From Parietaria judaica (lineage: Eukaryota; Streptophyta; Magnoliopsida; Rosales; Urticaceae), in the NCBI GenBank assembly GCA_954871525.1, contig OX940869.1:17760001-17824000 (forward strand): DNA of 64,000 nt, written 5' to 3'. Positions within the stretch are counted from its first letter, which is position 1; each line of letters opens with the position of its first letter. A model generated the notes under the pieces. The model was not told the origin of the DNA, made no database searches, and saw only the letters and a program-made list of their open reading frames with translations. Below are positions 1-10,230 of this stretch, in pieces. The translations under genes were made by a program, and so were the position numbers.

Positions 1-215
1 AAATTTGATCGAGTAATCTTAGTCAGGTCATGCCGTGGCGTTAGTGGGGTACGCCGCGGCTCGTTTCTAAAATTTTATCAGGCTATGCCGTGGCATATAT
101 AGGTATGCCGCGGCTTTATGACGACGACGGCATTTATCCATGGGGGATATTCAACATGCCGCGGCGTAATTTACATCACGCCGCGGCACTCGTCGCAGAT
201 CTGCCATTATTATTT
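1..215. repeat. Left subterminal GCCGCGGC motif array (partial)
   Basis: About six copies of a motif of the form TGCCG(C/T)GGC occur in 200 bp, in both orientations (for example near 31, 52, 88, 107, 160 and 178). In CACTA elements such arrays near the ends bind the element's own regulatory protein. The array probably continues to the left, beyond the window. Confidence 0.75.
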
Positions 216-358
216 TGTTTTCATATCCATTTACACTATAACTCCAAAAACCCTATTTTTTTTCTCCCTTAGGCGACTTTTCCATTGATTTTGAATTTGG
301 GCTCGGTGCTTTGTCACGAAAGAAAAGGTATTCAATCTTCAAATTCTTTATTTGCAAT

Positions 359-3300
359 ATGGCATTTAGGGAATGGATGACGAAAAATAGAATGAGCGAT
401 GATTACCGACATGGTGTTCAAGAATTTATGGATTTTGTGCGTTTAAACTTTGAAGAAGGAGATTTGATTAGATGTCCTTGTCTTTTATGTGGAAATTTAA
501 TTTCGAAATCTATGAAAGTAGTCAAATCGCATTTGTTAGCAATTGGTATTATGAGTTCCTATGATCATTGGTACTTTCATGGAGAAAAAATGCGTGGTAA
601 AAGAGTCAATGATTTAGTTGAAGAAGAAGAAGACAAAGACGAAGCCGATGATATTGGTGGTTTGATTGATGATATCGACTATAATTTTGTGGGAAGACCG
701 CAATTATTAGAGTCGATGGTGGGGGATTTCGAAGCGCCTTTGTATGATGGGAGTAACACAACGAAAATAGGGTTTTTGGTATCATTATTCCATTTAAAGG
801 CGGCAGGAAGTTGGACAAATTCTAGCTTTACGCAATTGTTGGAACTCCTTCGTGAAACGTTGCCGGCCGGTAATAAAGTTCCGTCAGAAATATATGCGGC
901 AAAGAAGACATTGGGCTTGTTAGGTTTAAAGTTTGAAAAGTTTCATGCATGTCCAAAAGATTGCGTACTGTATCGGAACGAGCATACAGAATTAAGTGAA
1001 TGTCCACTGTGCAATGAGTCAAGGTGGAAGACAAGAAAGGAGCCACATGACGGTATCAAAGGGGTTCCGCAGAAAGTATTATGGTACATTCCCCCATTCA
1101 CCCGCCTCAAACGCATGTTTAACAATATTAATCACGCGGAGAACATGGTTTGGCACTCAAAAAATCAGAGTAATGATGGCATTTTAAGACACCCTTGTGA
1201 TGGTTAACAGTGGAAAAGTTTTGATATTCGGTATCCGGAATTCAGCTCAGATCCCAGGAATTTGCGTCTCAGTTTGGCAACAGACGGGATGAATCCTTTT
1301 GGTAACATGAGTAGTCGTTATAGTGTTTGGCCGGTAATACTTTGCAACTACAATCTCCCTCCGAAGTTGTGTATGAAGCGGAAGTTCTTGATGTTGACTC
1401 TTTTAATTTCGGGACCGAGCCAACCAGGAAATGACATCGACGTCTACTTGGCACCTTTGGTCGATGATCTAAAGATGATGTGGAACGAAGGAATTGAGAT
1501 CAACGATGCTTACCGACGCGAAGTGTTCAAGTTGAAAGCAATGTTAATGTGGACAATCAACGACTTCCCGGCGTACGGAAACTTGTCTGGTTACTCGGTG
1601 AAATGTTCTATTGGTTGTCCAGTCTGCATCAAAAATACATCTTCAATCCGGTTGAAACATGGGAAGAAAACAGTTTTTCTCGACCATAGGAGATTTTTAC
1701 CGAGAGATCACCCGTACAGAAAGAAAGAAAAAAAGTTTAATGGGAAGCAAGAACATCGACCTCCTCCAAAAATTTTGAACGGTGAAGATGTCTATTAATT
1801 GATTTGTGAAGAGACTTATGAAGTGCTTGGAAAAAGAACGTCGAGTGGTAAGAGGAAGCAAAAGAAATTTGAAGATAGACCGTTCAAAAAAGTATCAATC
1901 TTCTACGAGCTCCCGTATTGGAAGATGCATTACGTTCGACATTGTTTGGACGTTATGCACATTGAAAAAAATGTATGTGAAGCGATTGTTGGTACATTGC
2001 TTGACGATCCAAATAAAACAAAAGACGGGAAAAATGCTCGACAAGATCTCATTGAATTGGGTATAAAACCGGATTTGCATCCTAAAATGGCTGGAAAGAA
2101 GACATTACTACCACCGGCTGTCCACACTTTATCAAGAACGGAGCGAAGGAAGCTTTGTGGATGGCTTGCGGCGATAAAAGTTCCAGAAGGTCATTCTTCG
2201 AACTACAAGAGGTTTGTATCTATGAAGGATTTGAGACTTATCGGAATGAAGACTCACGATTGTCATATGTTGCTTCAACAAATACTGCCTCTTGCATTGC
2301 GAGGGTTTTTGCCAAAGGAAGTTCGATTCGCAATTTCAAAGTTATGTGAATTTTTCAACAAAATTTGCTCCAAAACTATTAAAGTTCAAGATCTTGACGA
2401 GTTACAAGCGGACTTGGTAAAAACCCTATGTATGCTCGAGATGTTCTTTCCACCCTCATTTTTCGACATCATGATTCACTTAACCGTTCACCTAGTACGC
2501 GAAGTGAAGTTATGTGGACCTATATTTCTACGGTGGATGTATCCAATCGAACGGTATATGAAAGTCTTGAAAGGGTACGTGAAAAATTACAATCGACCAG
2601 AAGGGAGCATTGTCGAAGGATATATGGCAGAAGAGTCGGTTGAATTTTGTGTAGAGTATTTCCCGAGAACTCGGCCAATTGGTGTTCCCAAAATAGCCAA
2701 ATCGGAATCCAAAGGCTTATCTGCAGGTAATTATTATAATTTTTTATAAATAAAAACGATGTTAATATTTAGATTACGTGTTGAATATAATATTTATTTT
2801 GATGTTTTTATGCACAGCAAATCCTTCAACTGTCAACCGAAAAGAATGGGAGCAAGCCGTTCTCCATGTGTTGCACAATTTAGACGTCGTGGAACCCTTT
2901 ATCGATGTGCATATGAATGAGTTAAGGTCTACTTATCCGAAAAAATAAAAAAACGAAAAATGGCTAAAAGAAGAGCACAACCGTACGTTTGCAAAGTGGA
3001 TCGATGAATATTGTTATGCAAGAAGAAAGAATTTAGATGAGACACTATTGAAGATATCTGGCGGGCCTTCACAAGTAGTTACCAGGTACACGTCATGGTA
3101 CGTTAACGGGTACACGTTTTACACAAGGGAAAGGGACGAAAAACACCCCGTACAAAATAGTGGTGTTACATTCTTTGCGGAAGGAATCCATGTTGTGTCG
3201 GCCAAGGATAAGAATCCCAAACAAGCTTTTATGAGCTATTTTGGCTATGTAGAAGATATTTGGGAGCTTGATTATTGTGGTTTGCGAGTTGGATTGTTTA

Positions 3301-3635
3301 AGTGCAAATGGGCGGACAACAACCACGTCAAAGTTGACAATGACGGAGTTACAGTTGTTGACTTTAGACGGATGAGTTATGCCAATGATTCATTCATGTT
3401 GGCATCCCAAGCATCTCAAGTGTTTTATGTCTCGGACCCGGTCGATCAAGAATTATCTCTCGTCGTGCATGTGAATGCGAGAAATGTAGAAGAATCGAAT
3501 GAAGAAGTTGAAGACATCACTACCATCGCACCATTCTCCAACGGGCTACCATCTTTTGAAGACGTTGATGTTGATGATGATGATGATGTTTCGTTTTTGC
3601 TACGTCGAGATATCCCGGCATTGGAAATTGATTGA
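359..3635 (+). pseudogene. TNP2-type CACTA transposase with three in-frame TAA stops
   Basis: The reading runs from ATG 359 (MAFREWM) in two exons, about 359-2726 and 2818-3635, around 1,060 codons. In order it holds a transposase-associated N-terminal region (CPCLLCG, then SYDHWYFHGE), the transposase_21 catalytic core (LATDGMNPFGNMSSRYSVWP, then MWTINDFPAYGNLSGY and CPVC), a DUF4218-like region (HCLDVMHIEKNVCEAIVGTL, PIERYMKVLKGYVKN) and, in exon 2, a DUF4216-like region (VKVDNDGVTVVDF). Three TAA codons interrupt it without changing frame, at 1205-1207, 1796-1798 and about 2946 in an A-rich stretch; similarity to the family continues straight through each. The intron 2727-2817 has GT-AG ends. 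The protein would excise and integrate the element; as it stands only a fragment could be made, so the element is probably not autonomous. Confidence 0.88.
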
Positions 3636-3846
3636 ATAATAATTTAATTGTAATAATGTTATATTTCGATCTTGTTTTTCATGTATGAACAATTAGTTAT
3701 CATGTTTATTTAATTGGAAATTGATTGAACAATTGTTTTTCAATTAGTTATCTTTAAAAATTTTACAGTTTGGAAATTGATTGAACAATTGTTTTTATAA
3801 ATAAGTTTGTCAAATACATATAAATTCCCATTTTACAGTTAAATCC

Positions 3847-4930
3847 GCGGCCTTTGAATAACGTGCCGCGGCGCGTTTCATACGGGATAAAAATGCCGCG
3901 GCGTTTAATATACATGCTGCGGCTAGTTGCATAGAGCAAAATGTATATTGGTAAATTCAAAGGAAAGCCGCGGCTTATGTATGCCGACGCCTTGGCATAA
4001 GTACATGAAGTCTCGGCGTTCTTCGGTAGTGCCGCGGCATATATAGCATACAAATTTTACAGAGAGCATGCATTCTGCAAGCCAAATCTTGCCGTGGCTT
4101 ACTCAAGATAGGCCGTGGCATTATCGGAACGCCGAGGCGTATGTTTACCAAGCCGCGGCATATATAGGCAAAAAATCTACACAGAAACCAAACCAAAATT
4201 TAACGTGTGCGTTGTATCAGGTTATGCCGTGGCCTATCTAAGAAATGCCGCGGCGTACTCATACGAGCCTCGGCTCCTTGATTTCATGCCGTGGCGTATT
4301 TACATCCCAAAATTTTACAGAGTCTGTGTTATTTCGAAAGTAAACCGTGCTGCGGCTTATTGATGCCACGCCGTGGCGTGTTTTCGCCATGTAGGACTAC
4401 GCTGCAGCGTCTGAAGTTTACGTGCCGCGGCGCGTTTCATACGGGATAAAAATGCCACAGCGAGTTGCATAGAGCAAAATGTATATAGGTAAATTCAAAA
4501 GAAAGCCGCGGCTTATGTATACCGACGCCTTGGCATAAGTACCTGAAGCCTCGGCGTTCTTCGGTAGTGCCGCGGCATAAGTTGCATACAAATTAAACAC
4601 ATTCTGCAAGTCAAATCTTGCCGCGGCTTACTCAAGGTAGGCCGTGGCATGACAGGAACGCCGAGGCGTATAGTTTTAAAGCCGTGGCATATATAGGCAA
4701 AAAAACTAGCGTTGTATAAGCTTATACCGCGGCCTATCTAAGAGATGCCACGGCGTACACATACGAGCCTCGGCTCTTTTATTTCGTGCCGTGGCGTATT
4801 TACATCCCAAAATTTTACAGTCTCTGTTATTTCAAACCTTAATGTGCCGCGGCTTATTTACTACACGCCGTGGCGTGTTTTATTCCACGTAGGAATACGC
4901 TGCGGCGTCTGAAGTATAGGCCGCGGCATG
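3847..4930. repeat. Internal array of CACTA subterminal-type motifs, tandemly duplicated
   Basis: Roughly thirty copies of GCCG(C/T/A)GGC variants fall between the end of the transposase gene and the start of the second gene. The array consists of two tandem units starting with CGTGCCGCGGCGCGTTTCAT at 3862 and 4421 (offset 559), each ending near a CTG(A/C/G) stretch followed by TCTGAAGT (4401 and 4900). The second unit is shorter by about 60 bp. It is the same motif type as in the terminal arrays. It could act as the promoter or operator of the downstream gene, or mark the fossil junction of two elements. Confidence 0.8.
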
Positions 4931-5512
4931 TATCGGGATTTTCAGACAACGGTTACGTTTTTCCATCGTCCAAAGCCATTTTTGAAATTTTTTATTCGAT
5001 TTTAACCTCATTTCCCTCCATCTCTCTCATATTTCAGCCCTATTCTTTCCCTCCTTTTCCTCCTTCTCCTTCTCTTCTCTCTTCTCTCTTCCTCTCTTCT
5101 CTCTTTCTCTCTTCTATTTTCTCCCATCATATCGCCATCGCCGTGCTCCGCCGCCATCGCCGTGCTCCGCCGCCGTCGCCGTGCTCCGCCGCCGTCGCCG
5201 ACGTCGCCATTGCCGTGTCTTAACTCCCGTGCCCTAACTCCGTTGAGGTGTGCTTCATTTTGTTCCTTCAACAAGCTAAGTCCTACCCCGTGCCCTAACT
5301 CCGAGTTATTGATTCTAACAAGGTTAGAATCCTATCCCTAATCAATATTACATATGTATTGCATTTTGTTAATGTTTGCCATGAAATGTTTTTATGCTTT
5401 TATTGTCTTGAATGTTTGCCATGAAGTATTTGTTGTCTTGAGTTATTTGATGTTTATGAATTTTTGGAAACGAGTCAAATATATATTTAGGAAAGCTAGC
5501 TACTACGTCAAT
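4931..5512 (+). promoter_or_regulatory. Probable promoter and 5' leader of the Ulp1-like gene
   Basis: Between the motif array and ATG 5513 lie a pyrimidine-rich tract (about 5020-5130, runs of TTCTCTCTTCC type) and a GC-rich stretch with about three tandem copies of CCGTGCTCCGCCGCC (about 5140-5215). Pyrimidine-rich leaders are common in plant transcripts. Open frames here are low-complexity and I do not regard them as coding. No clear TATA box was seen. Confidence 0.4.
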
Positions 5513-8500
5513 ATGTCGGAGCGAGAAGTAACTAGGCCATCAACAGATCGAGAAGAAACGTCATCATCCGATGAAGAAGAAACTACGCCCGGTTAGTAGT
5601 ATTGTTATTTTGTTTAAGGTCTTGTAATTCATTGAATCTATCTAGTATTTAAAATTGATAATTTATTACTTTAATTGTTTCCGGTTCTTAACAAAGTTGA
5701 TGAAGTAGCAAAATGTAGAAGAAAACTTAAAGGAGAAGGAAAAAGAAAAGTGAATCTCATGAAAAGAATCACTATCTTAAAGCATAAGGGGGAAAAAATA
5801 CTTATGAGATTTGATGGGAAAAAACAACCGGATGGAAGAGATGGTGATCTTTTAGCTAGTTGGATTGGTGTTCTTGCTCGGGAATTTGTTCCAATAACTA
5901 TATGTGATTGGAGAATGAAGAGTTTAAAAAAGGTGAAACAACGGATATGGAATGAAATCCAACAAGCATTTGTTATTCCGGACGAGTACAAGCGTATGTG
6001 TTTATCTAGTGCCGGGGAATCGGCAAGATACTTCCGGTATGATCTCTCTACCCTATTCAAGAAAGATCCGAATGATAAAAGAATCTTCGAGCGACCGGAT
6101 AGTGTTAAGAAGTATTACACGAGCATCACGGACGAACATTGGAAGGAGTTTGTTAATATTAGATTAAGTGATGAGTTCAAAGAGGTCTCGGATCAAAACA
6201 AAGCTAATAGGGCTCTCGTTGAGTACCCATCTAGATCGGGTCGAAACGGATATCGGAAGCTCGATCAAATGCTAGTAAGAGTTTTAATTTTATATTTTAA
6301 ATTTAATTTATTGTCTATAATTGAATAACATTTTCTTTTGTTTCGTAGTATGAACAAAATGGCGTATGGGCGACAAATTCGGAACTTTGGATCGAAATGA
6401 GGCATAATGAGGATGGTTCATTAAAGGATCCAAATCTAGAGCCTATTGTGAATAAAATAGTAAGTGCAATGAGTTTATGTTATATAGTTATATATAAATT
6501 ATCTTGATGTTATTTGTATATTATTGACTTAAATATTTGTAATAATTCATTTTGTTATTAGATTGAATGTACCACTCAAGTGGTGGACGACGATGAGGAA
6601 GACGATATTTTTACAAGAGCTTTGGGGAAGAAAGAACATCCTGGACGAGTTCGGGGACAATCCAAATACGTCTCAAAGCGAGCATGTTACAAACAAGCCA
6701 AAGACTCAACGAATCCCCTCGTTCAAAGTCTCCTAGCCGAAATTAAAGATATGAAAGTCAAGTCGGAAGCGAGAGATGCGGCTTTCGAGGAATGGAAGGC
6801 TAAAGTGGAACAAATGATCCAAGGATCATCTTCAAGAAATCTTCAAGGTAGTAATGAACCACTTGATGCGCATAGTCCGGTAAGTCAACCTCTTGATCCT
6901 TTAGCACCGATTGAATTGAATTTTGATGACGATCGTACTCCCGCAACAAAGGCTAAGGGCAAAGATTTTATTTCGAAAAGACCGAGTCTAGGAAGTAACG
7001 AGCCTTGTGATGTGCAAACCCCGGGAAGGCCACCGTTTACTACTGTAGCGCCGGTTGATGTGCAACTTGATGAAGGTCAAATTCCCGCGAAAAAGGATAA
7101 GCGTAAAGGGTTTCTTTCGAAAGGACCGAATAAAGGGAATATCAAATCTTTTAATGTGCAAAGTCGCGCTAGTCAACCGATTGCTCCCTCACCAGCGGAG
7201 CATGCGAACGTTCAAATTCTCGCTAAAAAGGCAAAGAGCTCGCCTTTGGTTTCAAAAGGACCTATTGTAGGTATTGGCGGAACTTCCGCGATTGATCCGG
7301 CGTCGTCTATTCCAAATACGCCCATTTCATTTAATGATGGTGTTGATTGTCTCCTTTTTTCGGAGGGAATCGTTGAGCACGTCGCAACCGGGAAGGTGTT
7401 CCTAAAAAATGGAGAGGTTGGCGACAAAATTCACAACATACCGTTGGATAGAGATCATCGTCGGGTGTTAGTAGAAGTGTCGATGTCTAAAGACCCTATT
7501 CCTCTCCCGGTATCGGTTCAATGGATCGAAACCGTTGATGACGCGGTGGGGACCTTTGTGCCTTGGCCAGTGTCCCTTATTGAAGAATTAAACTCCAAAG
7601 GTAATCAAGCTCCCAAACCTAAGCCCAAAAATATAGCCAAAAGTTCGTATTACAATGAAGTGGCACAAAAGATTAACTTGAACCTTGTTCATCCCGGATT
7701 GAGAGCGTTAGCGTCTTATGCAAACGACTATATGCTTGCAAAGGGAAAGAAAATAGTAGTTGAGCTTCATAAAAGTTTGTGTGATTTCACTCCGTTGTTG
7801 AATTTCGATGATACACGTGAATTTCTCTTCTCTCAAGACTTGACCGTACTATGGATAATGATTTGTCAAAGGTATGTTTCCATTTTCATTTGCGATTTCT
7901 TAATTATTAAATATATGAATTATTGATTCATTTGTTATACATTAATTATTGTTATTTTTATTTGTAGTTATTTGCTAGAAAATCACCTTCGCAATCCGGA
8001 CACTTACGGTTTTCTTCCGCCATATGAAGACATCGGGTTCAACACAAAACTAGGAGATTCTAAGAAAAATGCATTAAAACTTGATGTTGATCGCTACTAC
8101 AAACTTATACAAAATTGCAAGAATGGCAAAAGATGGTTAATGCCTTACAATAGTCGTCACCATTGGATTCTTCTTGTTTTTAACCCTTGGAAGGCTACCG
8201 TAGCAAAGTTTGATTCTCTCCCCAATTCAAGCGGTTTAAATAACCACTTAGAGCAATTTTTTCAAGAGTAAGTATTCTAAAACATAATCATTTTTATGTT
8301 TATGGATGATATCTTTTTAGCTCAAGTTATTTGAATTCTTTAATTTTTTCTTTTTGTAGTATTGAAGACATATTCAAGGTTAATCACGACACTGGCCTCA
8401 TGTCCCAATCGTTGATAAAATCGGTGAATTCAAAAGGATGTCCGAAACAACCTGGAAATCATGAATGCGGATACTACGTCATGAAGTTCATGCACGATGT

Positions 8501-8627
8501 TGTGAGAAATGGTATGAATTTTGTTGATAGCAAACTTAATTATAGTGTAAGCGAAATAGATGGATTGAATGTAGATTTAGGTATGTATGTGCTATCAAAG
8601 TTTGCTAACTATGACGATGAAGATTAG
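5513..8627 (+). CDS. CACTA second gene: transposase_24-like plus Ulp1/C48 cysteine protease-like protein (intact)
   Basis: Six exons join cleanly: 5513-5591, 5697-6274, 6349-6459, 6562-7871, 7968-8267, 8360-8627, all with GT-AG introns, giving about 881 codons without a stop. Start ATG 5513 (MSEREVTRPSTDREE) opens an acidic N-terminus. Exons 2-3 resemble the plant transposase_24 (Ptta/En/Spm) domain (GPxxR-like region, then KKFWNEIQ-type segment seen here as KQRIWNEIQQAF, and ELWIEMRHNEDGS). Exon 4 holds a coiled-coil-like stretch and degenerate repeats (SKGP/FxSKxP units). Exons 5-6 look like a C48 SUMO-protease fold: His in SRHHWILLVFNP, Asp in KFDSLPN, and Cys in PGNHECGYYVMKFMHD. Such proteins accompany many plant CACTA and Mutator-like elements; their substrate is not established. 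Being open while the neighbouring transposase is broken is notable. Confidence 0.85.
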
Positions 8628-8936
8628 AACATATTTTGGATTTAATTGTTTATATTGTTTATATGTTTTGTATGTATCGATGATATAATCTTTAACCGAT
8701 GATATTTTAGTGTATTAATATTTTGTATTAATGCTTTTAATTAAAAAATTAAATTTATATTTTATTTAATAAAATATCAATTATTAATTACAGGTTCTAT
8801 CGGTAATAGAAAGAGGACACAAAGCTACCGGGCGAATTTTTTTAAAAATTGCCCGGTTTTTTATATATTTTTAGTGTCACTTTCAACAACGCTTAAAAAC
8901 CGTCGCCCAAAACAAGTAAAAACCATTCCGGAATAC
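8628..8936 (+). other. 3' flank of the Ulp1-like gene
   Basis: AT-rich DNA after the stop codon, with no ORF. A short GC-containing inverted pair (GGGCGAATTTTTTTAAAAATTGCCCGG, 8830-8857, given here only as its arms GGGCGA and TTGCCC) could form a hairpin near the transcript end. Polyadenylation signals cannot be assigned with confidence. Confidence 0.3.
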
Positions 8937-9555
8937 AGTTTATGCCGCGGCTTGATGTCAACCCGCCGCGGCTTTATAATATGTACGATGGTATTATCCG
9001 TCGTTGGCAATAGCATAACGCCGCGGCTTTCATGACACAATGCCGCAGCATACATCCTAACCACGCTGCGGCATGTATTTACAAGCCGAAGCTTATTTTA
9101 GACATTTCAAAAAAACACGCCGCGGCGTGTTTAGGTCATGCCGAGGCGTTTGAAAGTGACGAAATGCCTAAAATAAGCCTCGGCTTGTAAATACATGCCG
9201 CAGCGTGGTTAGGTCATGTCGTGGCATCAATCCACAACGCCGCGGCGTGTATATGTCTTAGACATCAAAACCAACTACGGATATAAACGTTGTTCATTCG
9301 TTTCTAGCCGCGGCCTGTTTGATTTAACGCCGCGGCGTGTTTGCGTTCAAAGCCGTGGCGTCAATACACAAAGCCGCGGCGTGTTGTTGTCTCTGACATC
9401 AAAACCAACAACGGAAATATTACGTTGTTCATTCATTTCTAGCCGCGGCCTGTTTTATTTCACGCCGCGGCGTGTTAGGTTTCGAACCACGGAAAATTGC
9501 GTTGTTCATACGTTTCTAGCCGCGGCCTGTTTGATTGAACGCCGCGGCGTGTTCG
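8937..9555. repeat. Right subterminal GCCGCGGC motif array
   Basis: More than twenty copies of GCCG(C/A/T)GGC-like motifs in both orientations. A roughly 110-bp unit containing TTCTAGCCGCGGCCTGTTT followed by ACGCCGCGGCGTGTT recurs near 9302, 9438 and 9518. This is the expected position and form of a CACTA subterminal repeat region. Confidence 0.85.
9057..9212. repeat. Inverted repeat with about 51-bp arms inside the right array
   Basis: The arm 9057-9107 (starting CTAACCACGCTGCGGCATG) is matched in reverse complement by 9162-9212 (ending GCCGCAGCGTGGTTAG), with a few mismatches, around a spacer of about 54 bp that itself contains GCCGCGGC motifs. The transcript or single strand could fold into a long hairpin. 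Confidence 0.8.
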
Positions 9556-9596
9556 CGTTCGAACCACAGAAAATTCCGTTGTAGGAACTTATTCTC

Positions 9597-9703
9597 AACC
9601 ATGGAAATTATTCCATGGTTGGAACTTGCTACCATGCTGGATTCTACCATGGTTAGGAACCATGGTTGAAAATTTTCAACCATGGTTTTTAACCATGGTT
9701 GAA
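9597..9703. repeat. Cluster of AACCATGGTT palindromes next to the terminus
   Basis: Between the motif array and the terminal inverted repeat, the palindrome AACCATGGTT or a close variant (CCATGG core) appears about seven times in about 105 bp. It differs from the GCCGCGGC motif and lies immediately inside the end of the element. Confidence 0.8.
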
Positions 9704-9710
9704 ACCCGGA

Positions 9711-9722
9711 TTTGTAGTAGTG
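9711..9722. repeat. CACTA right terminal inverted repeat
   Basis: TTTGTAGTAGTG reads CACTACTACAAA on the opposite strand, a standard CACTA terminus. The three following bases (AAA, 9723-9725) would be the target duplication, which cannot be compared because the left end is missing. Confidence 0.85.
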
Positions 9723-10230
9723 AAATAAACCCCTTCAAGTTGACACTCGCCGCGGCTGAAGTTATTTGAGGTTATGTTTCAACAGTAATGTTTCTGTGAC
9801 GTCTTAGATATTCCATATTTACCTCGGCTTGATTTCAAAAGAGCGCCGTGGTATATATCGTTATGTCGATATTGTAATTAATTAAATATAAGCCGTGACT
9901 TGAATCATTTAATGGCCGCGTCATTCACTAACGCCGCGGCTATGCTATGTTTTTGGGTGGTTTCAGAGAACGTCTCGGCTTCGTTGTTTCTGTAACTAAT
10001 ACCGCGGTTACGTTATTGAAATAACCGCGCAGAGTAGAAAATTGTAAATGATCAATCAACGTTTTGAAGACGTTGTGGTAAGGGAAATAAGTTGTTCATT
10101 ATCACGCCTTGTGTTTTAAGGCCGAGGCTTATTTTCATTATCCTCGTTCAAGCACGGTTTTTGAAATCTCGCCTTGAGGACGTGGTAAAAGGATATAGGC
10201 CGCGGCCGTTAAAAATACAAGCCGCAGTTC
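9723..10230. mobile_element. Degenerate CACTA subterminal remnant outside the terminus
   Basis: Motifs such as GCCGCGGC, GCCGTGGT, CCGCGGTT and GGCCGCGGCC continue for about 500 bp past the CACTA terminus (near 9750, 9850, 9916, 9937, 10000, 10120, 10200). They are sparser and more diverged than inside the element. The simplest reading is that the element inserted into the end of an older relative. No second terminus was found. Confidence 0.5.

Larger units (their letters stand above)
1..9722 (+). mobile_element. CACTA (En/Spm) DNA transposon, left end outside window
   Basis: The right terminus reads TTTGTAGTAGTG at 9711-9722, the reverse complement of the CACTACTACAAA inverted repeat that gives the superfamily its name. 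Inside are two plus-strand genes in the usual order: a TNP2-type transposase (359-3635, broken) and a transposase_24/Ulp1-like gene (5513-8627, intact). Arrays of a GCCGCGGC-like motif lie at the left edge, between the genes and at the right end, resembling the subterminal transposase-binding repeats of En/Spm. No CACTA terminus is visible near base 1, where the sequence is already inside a motif array, so the element starts upstream of the window. The 3-bp target duplication cannot be checked. Confidence 0.9.

Noticed and set aside
359..3635. In-frame stops of the CACTA transposase explained by introns
   Set aside because: Family similarity runs directly up to and past each stop with no loss of residues and no plausible GT-AG pair around it.
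3847..4930. CRISPR-like array
   Set aside because: The repeated motif is short, occurs in both orientations with uneven spacing, and the DNA is plant nuclear; it matches CACTA subterminal repeats.
4870..5223. 117-codon ORF before the Ulp1-like gene
   Set aside because: Low-complexity Ser/Pro/Leu translation of a pyrimidine-rich leader.
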